The notes below the pieces were generated by a model. It was not told the DNA's origin. It searched no databases and saw only the letters and a list, made by a program, of their open reading frames with translations. Positions 58,249 to 64,000 of a DNA stretch of 64,000 bases are shown here, piece after piece (position 1 is the first letter of the stretch; the number at the start of each line of letters is the position of its first letter). The DNA is from Nematocida ironsii. Its lineage: Eukaryota > Microsporidia. The stretch spans positions 1 to 64,000 of the forward strand of contig LTDK01000158.1 of assembly GCA_001642415.1 (NCBI GenBank), given 5' to 3'. A program made the translations under genes and the position numbers.

Positions 58249-59376
58249 TCAGTCAAATAGGCATAAAGACAAACTAGGGAGTATATCCATAACACTCTTA
58301 TTATCTAATACAGCCAAGCAGGAGAGTGCATAGAAAGTATACAGCAGAGTAGGGGTTCCATTTGGTCTGTCTGAGTAACCTCCTTCTACACACTCACATG
58401 ATAAAATGAAATTTCTTAGTGCAGAAGAGTCTACATACCCCGGTACTCCCATAATTGCTAGTGTGGAATATCCCCAGAATGTACTGCATATTTCTTCAAT
58501 TTTATCAACTCTTCCTGAAATACCTCCCGACTTTGTCTGTAAAAGGCCAATTAGTGTGGCTATTTCTTGTATGGATATAAGACCCATTTCACCCAGACTA
58601 AAAAGAGAAGATACACCACTGAATGTATACGCTGCATGTGATTCACTGCCTGGCATAGCACCAATGCCCCCATCCAGATTAACACACTGTGAAATATATT
58701 CACAGAGGATTTTTTTCATTGGTGGAAGAACAACGAACATATCAGGGCCACCCAGGGATAATTCAGTCAGCAGGCTTTTTGATGCAATATAATAACAGAT
58801 ATAACTAATATTAAGAATTGAATTAAATCCTATTAGCTTTTCATTTGTTACTATTTTCTCAAGGTATGCATTGCACATAACATAATTGATTGTTTTCTCT
58901 GATGTTTTTGTGTCTGTCTCTATGTCTAACGAATCAGATGAGGAGTCAGAGACATGCTCAAGTGACTGGAATATTTCTTCATTCCTTCTCTCCTGTACTG
59001 TAAACTGCCCTGGCCGCTTTGTTTCTGGTGAGTCCTCCTGCATCAGAACTGTGCTTGTTGGAGTTTCACTGCCTTCAGAGAGCTCGTTTGATTTCTTTAG
59101 AACGTAAAGAATCTGTAGCGCAGAAAGTGTGGAAATAGGACAAGATGGATATTTCGGCTTAGCACCAAATCCACCATCTTCATTCTGGCACTCTACCACG
59201 AAATTCAATATTTTCTTTGAAAGTCTCTCAATATTCTTATGGTCTTCTAGCAGTAAAAGTGACCCAACTAACCAGTAGAACGTACTTATCCTCATGGGCT
59301 CAGAAAGGTAAAATACTCTTGTTTTTTCTCGCACACACCTAAGTACAAAATTAATGTGCTTTTTGTTCTGCTCCAT
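58249..59376 (-). CDS. BET2: Rab geranylgeranyltransferase beta subunit, BET2-like (375 aa)
   Basis: Catalytic beta subunit of Rab prenylation. Repeats of the alpha-alpha barrel are seen at about 30-90 (RISTFYWLVGSLLLLED, CQNEDGGFGAKP, STLSALQILY) and further at 225-360 (CVNLDGGIGA, GGISGR, CECVEGGYSDRP). In known family members the zinc is held by Asp, Cys and His. Here the matching places read E295 (IEEIC), C297 and Y346 (LLYTFYA), so the His is replaced and the Asp is a Glu. A Ser/Glu/Thr-rich insertion of about 70 residues (about 97-165) splits the first and second repeat groups. The partner alpha subunit is at 47121-48362. Confidence 0.75.
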   Translation of the reverse strand: MEQNKKHINFVLRCVREKTRVFYLSEPMRISTFYWLVGSLLLLEDHKNIERLSKKILNFVVECQNEDGGFGAKPKYPSCPISTLSALQILYVLKKSNELSEGSETPTSTVLMQEDSPETKRPGQFTVQERRNEEIFQSLEHVSDSSSDSLDIETDTKTSEKTINYVMCNAYLEKIVTNEKLIGFNSILNISYICYYIASKSLLTELSLGGPDMFVVLPPMKKILCEYISQCVNLDGGIGAMPGSESHAAYTFSGVSSLFSLGEMGLISIQEIATLIGLLQTKSGGISGRVDKIEEICSTFWGYSTLAIMGVPGYVDSSALRNFILSCECVEGGYSDRPNGTPTLLYTFYALSCLAVLDNKSVMDILPSLSLCLFD

Positions 59377-59731
59377 ATTTTTTTACTCTTTTGATTTGCA
59401 TAAATATTCCACCTAAATTAATAAATATTCAATTAAATACTCTTCACATAATAAACAAAAATCCCTTTTTTTGAATTTTCTACTTATAATAATAAATTCA
59501 TTTTTATAAAAATTAGAATATTAGAAATAATCACATCTTATAATAAGAAATACTCACTAAATTAAGTAAAACACACAGAAACACTTTAAATAGGCATATT
59601 TATTATAACTAGTATAATATACGTAATCAATCAGTACACTGTATTAATTATACTATTTTCTTATAATATTAATTTTGGGTTATTTCATTATATGCTTAAT
59701 TAAATTTATAACTAGAAATTATTTCTGGTTA
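59377..59731. other. AT-rich spacer, nothing recognised
   Basis: Between the BET2 start and the stop of a family B gene. It is A/T-rich with no repeat array, RNA gene or reading frame. Confidence 0.6.
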
Positions 59732-61090
59732 TTATTGATCTTGCCATACTGAACTTTCTTCTTCTGTGTATATAGATGAACATTGTTGGTTAGTATCTAT
59801 ATTTCCATATACTGGTGCTGAATTCTTTGATCCTATAAGATACATCAAGAATGCACTATTAGCAATTAGAAAAAGAGCACTAAATACTGCTAGAGCAAGT
59901 GTTACTTGGTCAAATCTTCTAGATCTTCTAGTTGGCACTTCAATCACTGTTTCATCGGTTGCTTCAGTCATTGTTTCACTGCTTTCTTCGTTTTCTTCAG
60001 TCTCTAATGTGTTTTCACTAGAAGATACTACTGAAGTATTTTCTGTACTTGGTTTAGTAGTAGATATACTGTTAATAATAGAGAGTTTCTCTTTTTCAAT
60101 TTCAGCATACTTATGAATTATGTTATTTTCGAATTTTGAGAAAGCCGTTAAATTGTTTTTGAAAATATCATGGAAGTTCCTAGCTATACCTGAATATAAA
60201 ACATTTATATTGTCTATATTTAAGATAGCATCCATAAATTCGTTAAATTCAGAATTCTTATTTTCTTTGCATGATTCAATATCCTTTATATAAGAATTAG
60301 TAAACATACTAAATATTAAATTGTATAAGGAGTTCAAAGACAATTTCTGTCCTGTTCTTTTGTTCTCAATACTAATTGATTCATATGCTATACTCATAAG
60401 ACTATACACATTGTCATAATCTACTCTTGTAAGTAGCTGTAATGCTTTAATATCCTCATTGCTTATTCCTAACTTAGAAGCATTTGATATGTTTAGTTCA
60501 TTTGCATCTATTGTAATTAGATCATTGCCATGCTGCATTATTATATCTAATGCTCTCTGTAACTTTGAACACTTTTTTGATTCAGTTAATTCAAAAAGAC
60601 TAACCAGTGCATCATTGGATGTTATTTTTTCATTTAGTTTTGGTATTCCATGCAGTTCACACAGTACATTAACATTGTCAGCAAAGAATTTTTTTCTATA
60701 CTTACAAAAGAAGTATGCCATAAATAAATGAGAACCCCCTATTAAACTATATAATGCTTCTTTCTTGTCACTGTCTTGTAAATCATCTGCTATCTTCACA
60801 AGTTTGTCTATAACTGCTTTTATGTAATTTATAGATGTACCAACCACTGATACAACTTTATCTTCACTATATGTAAGGCCAGTCCTTTGGTATACTTGTA
60901 ATAATAATGAATTGTTTGCTAGAGTGACTAATTGTTCTGGTATGCCTGAAAATATCTTGGCTTCATTATTAATCCGTGCTAGCATACTCATTATTATCTT
61001 GTTAAGTGATCTAATTTCCTTATGCTCATAATCCTCCAGTAATTTCTGTAGTTCTTTTCTTAATAGCTTCTCTTCTTTAAATTGCACCAT
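59732..61090 (-). CDS. Family B tail-anchored protein, diverged member (452 aa)
   Basis: Has the family core with less similarity: DALVSLFELTESKKCSKLQR, then ALDIIMQHGNDLITIDANEL and ASKLGISNEDIKALQLLTRV. Near the C-terminus is a Glu/Thr/Ser-rich linker (about 355-395) not found in the other copies. One hydrophobic helix (about 402-425, VTLALAVFSALFLIANSAFLMYL) and a short lumenal or external tail (GSKNSAPVYGN...) follow. It is the longest copy and lies among core genes between BET2 and MCM4, not in an accessory island. It may be the founding or a functionally distinct member. The 58-base conserved upstream block is absent. Confidence 0.75.
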   Translation of the reverse strand: MVQFKEEKLLRKELQKLLEDYEHKEIRSLNKIIMSMLARINNEAKIFSGIPEQLVTLANNSLLLQVYQRTGLTYSEDKVVSVVGTSINYIKAVIDKLVKIADDLQDSDKKEALYSLIGGSHLFMAYFFCKYRKKFFADNVNVLCELHGIPKLNEKITSNDALVSLFELTESKKCSKLQRALDIIMQHGNDLITIDANELNISNASKLGISNEDIKALQLLTRVDYDNVYSLMSIAYESISIENKRTGQKLSLNSLYNLIFSMFTNSYIKDIESCKENKNSEFNEFMDAILNIDNINVLYSGIARNFHDIFKNNLTAFSKFENNIIHKYAEIEKEKLSIINSISTTKPSTENTSVVSSSENTLETEENEESSETMTEATDETVIEVPTRRSRRFDQVTLALAVFSALFLIANSAFLMYLIGSKNSAPVYGNIDTNQQCSSIYTEEESSVWQDQ

Positions 61091-61276
61091 TAAAAATCCT
61101 TTTTTTCATGTATTTATTGTAAGGCATAAATAATATTTTATTTTAATAAATCATGCTTATATTATATTTATTTCAGGATATATTAGATTCTGCCAATATT
61201 TTATAAATAGAATCTCTGAATAATTAATAAAATTTAGAATTTATTGAATTTCTGCTTATAATAATACTAAATACTT

Positions 61277-63487
61277 TTAATTTGGGGTTATGCATAGTCC
61301 ATCAATCATTATTTTACCATCTTCTTGGAGTTCTTCTAAAATTGTCATAAGAACTTTTTCTTGGATTCTGGCTGTTGTGTTAAGGCTTTCCATTAGCTTG
61401 GGGACTGTACTTCCCTTTCCAATGTCTCTGAGGATTAGTTCTTTTAAGTCATCTTCTAGCTTTAGTGCAGCAGTTGTTTTTCCTGTATGTAAAAGCTCCA
61501 TATCAATTCTGCCCGTCACTGGGTCTACTGCATATATATGCAGAGAGTCCTTTATAATACGGATGGCTTCAGAGACATCTTTTTCTTCAACTGTGTGGGA
61601 AAGTCTCATTCTGGCGTGTGCTTCACTCAGCCTTATTAGACTTTCTAGCTGTCTGGTGGTTGCTGTAACACTCTTTCCATTTCCTAGCAAACGTAGCTCT
61701 TGGTACTCTTTAGATATTCTTAGTGCAGCACTTTCTGTTATTCTTGGGTTAATGTTTCTTCCTTCTTTAATGTACTGTTTAAGCACACTTTCCTTTACTG
61801 GGGGTTCTTCTGGTTTTTCTGTCCCTGCATATAACTTTATAATATGTGTGCTTATTTCCTTGTCCCTCTTCTCATTCACTCTGTCCAAAAGCAGACACAC
61901 TACATCAAATCTACTGAGCAGTGTCGGTGGAATGTCCAGATTTTCAATTATGTTCTTCTTTGGGTCGTAACTGCTATTAATTGGATTGCATGCTGCTAGA
62001 ATTGAACACCGTGCATTAAGAGTTGTTATAATTCCTGCTTTAGCCACACTTACTGTCTGCTGCTCCATTGCTTCGTGCAGCACACTTCTCGTGGCCTCAC
62101 CCATTTTATCAAACTCATCTATGCAGCACACTCCACCATCACTTATCACCAGAGCACCAGACTCTAAAATATGCTGACCGCTTTCCATATCCCTAGATAC
62201 ATTTGCAGTAAGACCGACTGCACTCGACCCCTTCCCTGAGGCATATACACCCCTGTCAATAAGCCTGTGCACTGCTAGAAGCAACTGACTTTTTGCAACA
62301 CCCGGGTCTCCTGCAAGAAGTACATTTATATCCCCTCTAAACCTAGCACCATTCAACGACTTCGTCACTCCTCCAAACATTTGCAGAAGAAGTGCCTTCT
62401 TCACATCAAGCATTCCGTATATAGACGGTGCCACAGATAAAGCAAGTTTCTCATATACATCCTCAGTGTTTCTTAGCCTCTCTATCTCCTCTAATGCATC
62501 GAAAGAGCACCTTCCCATTTTCTCCTCTGCTATTTTTGTATAACTGACCATTTCAATATACGTTTTAAAGGAGCTCTTTATGGTCCTGTGTATATAATTC
62601 AGCTTTAATGGAACTGCTCTGAATATTCCAGCAATTCTAACTTTATCCCCTGGTGAAAGCCCATCCGTAAGTACATGCGAGGCAAGAACTGTTATAGTGC
62701 ATGGAACCAGTCCATCACACACTGATTCAGGAAGCTCCTGTATCTTTATCACTTGCTTGTCTTGGAAGGAGGAAAGCATACTGTCCATCTCCATGGAAAA
62801 TCTCTGTCCACACGGGCAGTCCACTGGCTCTGCAATTACTCCCCTAACCACCTCTGTTGTTAATACTTCTTTACACTTCCCGCATACATACGCTGCTGTA
62901 GTAATATCTGGAATTATTCCACTGGTTTTTGTTACCATTCCAATTACCTCCACTGTCGTGTCCACATCCTCTGGGTGTAAGTCTCTAATATTCTTCTGGT
63001 TTCCTATGTTAGACACAAGTACTTTAATTGCAGGAGGAGTTGATGGATATTTTTCCAAGTACAAGTCAGATACTGCTATCTCTAGCAGTGGAAATATCTC
63101 AACAGGATATGCAAGAATTTCTGTTAAAATCCTGTCATACGCCGTGTTTTTCAGATGCTCACAATTCAATGTAATTACATAATCTTCTAATTCATGCATT
63201 TCTTCAATCCTTTGTAGATACACAAATACCCCATCGTTATTTGAATATGTCCTAATAAACTCTTTGAACAAGTCTATCGTCTCTTGAATGTTTATAGTTG
63301 TCCCCCATACAACACGCACATTTTCCTGTGTATATGTTGACTTAATATCATCAATTATATCTGGTGAGTTCTCTGATGTATACTGTGTAAGATGAAAGGG
63401 CTGACTAGTTCCTACACTTATTTGACTTCCATTGTCAAATGAAAATGCAGTTGAATTCTGTGAGTACTCCTGGTCATCTCTCTCCAT
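61277..63487 (-). CDS. MCM4: MCM4 replicative helicase subunit (736 aa)
   Basis: Subunit of the MCM2-7 helicase. The N-terminal opening VRVVWGTTINIQE is the MCM4 form (V-x-x-IWGT-x-VNV). The zinc site is C202-x2-C205...C224-x-C226, with one residue fewer in the second pair than usual. NIRDLHPEDVD and MVTKTSGIIPD follow the MCM4 pattern. AAA+ motifs: Walker A GDPGVAKS (393-400), Walker B CCIDEFDKM (454-462), sensor-1 AACNP and arginine finger SRFD (525-528). The C-terminal winged-helix part is short. Lacks most of the Ser/Thr-rich N-terminal tail targeted by DDK in yeast. Confidence 0.92.
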   Translation of the reverse strand: MERDDQEYSQNSTAFSFDNGSQISVGTSQPFHLTQYTSENSPDIIDDIKSTYTQENVRVVWGTTINIQETIDLFKEFIRTYSNNDGVFVYLQRIEEMHELEDYVITLNCEHLKNTAYDRILTEILAYPVEIFPLLEIAVSDLYLEKYPSTPPAIKVLVSNIGNQKNIRDLHPEDVDTTVEVIGMVTKTSGIIPDITTAAYVCGKCKEVLTTEVVRGVIAEPVDCPCGQRFSMEMDSMLSSFQDKQVIKIQELPESVCDGLVPCTITVLASHVLTDGLSPGDKVRIAGIFRAVPLKLNYIHRTIKSSFKTYIEMVSYTKIAEEKMGRCSFDALEEIERLRNTEDVYEKLALSVAPSIYGMLDVKKALLLQMFGGVTKSLNGARFRGDINVLLAGDPGVAKSQLLLAVHRLIDRGVYASGKGSSAVGLTANVSRDMESGQHILESGALVISDGGVCCIDEFDKMGEATRSVLHEAMEQQTVSVAKAGIITTLNARCSILAACNPINSSYDPKKNIIENLDIPPTLLSRFDVVCLLLDRVNEKRDKEISTHIIKLYAGTEKPEEPPVKESVLKQYIKEGRNINPRITESAALRISKEYQELRLLGNGKSVTATTRQLESLIRLSEAHARMRLSHTVEEKDVSEAIRIIKDSLHIYAVDPVTGRIDMELLHTGKTTAALKLEDDLKELILRDIGKGSTVPKLMESLNTTARIQEKVLMTILEELQEDGKIMIDGLCITPN

Positions 63488-63852
63488 TTAAATTTCAAAT
63501 TTGCAGGAATAAAACTATAAAAATAAGCTGAGTAATAAATTCTGATTTTATTCCTAGTGTAATTAACCATTAAATTTAACTATAAATTTTTATAGGATAT
63601 GCATTATATTCTGTACACTTAAAAATATATTTATATTCTTTCTGTATACATAACCAGAATTAGCCATGATTAGACAAAAGAATACAAAATTAGTCATATA
63701 ATAACTGAGAATATTCAGAATTAGTCATAATTACACCAAATTTATCATGTATCAATCTAATACGTCCGTATAAGTAGAAGTATGTTAAACAATTTACTAT
63801 AAAACCCGAAATAATCCAAATATTTAAAATGTCTTTTATATTTAACCATTCC

Positions 63853-64000
63853 TTATACAACAAACGGTCTAAGAAGTAGAAGAGATAAAAAACAGAAGAA
63901 TACTGTAATCCCACCCAACCATCTTTTTAATAAAATAGCCCTTTTTCTTCTGGCCAATGCTTCCTCCATCTCTGCAAGGTGTGAGTGTGTATATTCTATG
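63853..64000 (-). CDS. C-terminal part of a membrane protein entering from the right edge
   Basis: On the minus strand a frame open to the window edge reads SHLAEMEEALARRKRAILLK, then a hydrophobic helix (about GGITVFFCFLSLLLLRPFVV) and a stop at 63853. A charged helix leading into a terminal membrane segment is the layout of tail-anchored proteins. A start within the window (ATG at 63969) would give 38 residues only, so most of the gene is probably outside. Not identified. Confidence 0.5.
   Translation of the reverse strand, partial: IEYTHSHLAEMEEALARRKRAILLKRWLGGITVFFCFLSLLLLRPFVV

Overview
The window looks like a microsporidian (fungal-relative, obligate intracellular parasite) nuclear chromosome. 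It is very AT-rich. Housekeeping genes are compact, mostly intronless and shortened, and several divergent gene pairs share spacers of only 13 to 63 bases. There is a 5S rRNA gene, and several families of lineage-specific membrane or secreted proteins lie beside retrotransposon remnants. The mix of multi-copy families with signal peptides or C-terminal membrane anchors is reminiscent of the genus Nematocida, but I cannot prove the genus from sequence alone.

Layout. Bases 1-9,700 are accessory: two members of a large secreted-type family (A), a small membrane protein, an unknown Ser/Asn-rich protein and a decayed LTR. From 9.7 to 14.2 kb come an intron-containing two-RRM protein, an exosome subunit (RRP45-like), an IPI3-like propeller and a Rab GTPase, separated by dense arrays of a short palindrome. 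From 14.2 to 19.8 kb is accessory again: a tandem pair of four-helix membrane proteins (family C), a family B gene broken by a false assembly gap, and the 5S rRNA gene. DBP4 and TAF9 follow at 21-23 kb. From 23 to 29.5 kb is a third accessory block: two family B genes (one frameshifted), one family A gene and a well-preserved solo LTR with target-site duplication. From 29.7 to 42.7 kb is a core block: DRE2, amino-acid permease, CorA-type Mg transporter, condensin-like HEAT protein, RRN6-like protein, PCF11, SPT20, PITH-domain protein, SmD1 and a leucine-rich-like protein. After another family B gene (43.6 kb), the core resumes to the end: NAC alpha, BET4, ERB1, ubiquitin-S27a, proteasome alpha, adenosine kinase, SEC18, SEC24, U1C, BET2, a fifth family B gene and MCM4.

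Functional themes. U1C, SmD1 and a convincing 75-nt intron together indicate a working spliceosome. TAF9 and SPT20 point to SAGA/TFIID, and PCF11 to 3'-end processing. ERB1, DBP4, IPI3-like, RRP45-like and S27a belong to ribosome and RNA biogenesis. SEC18, SEC24, a Rab and both Rab geranylgeranyltransferase subunits are vesicle-traffic parts, but the Rab tail and the BET2 zinc site are non-canonical. The unexplained parts are families A, B and C, a near-identical promoter block ahead of three family B genes, and a dispersed TTACAC-GTGTAA palindrome that fills spacers and has also entered coding sequence.
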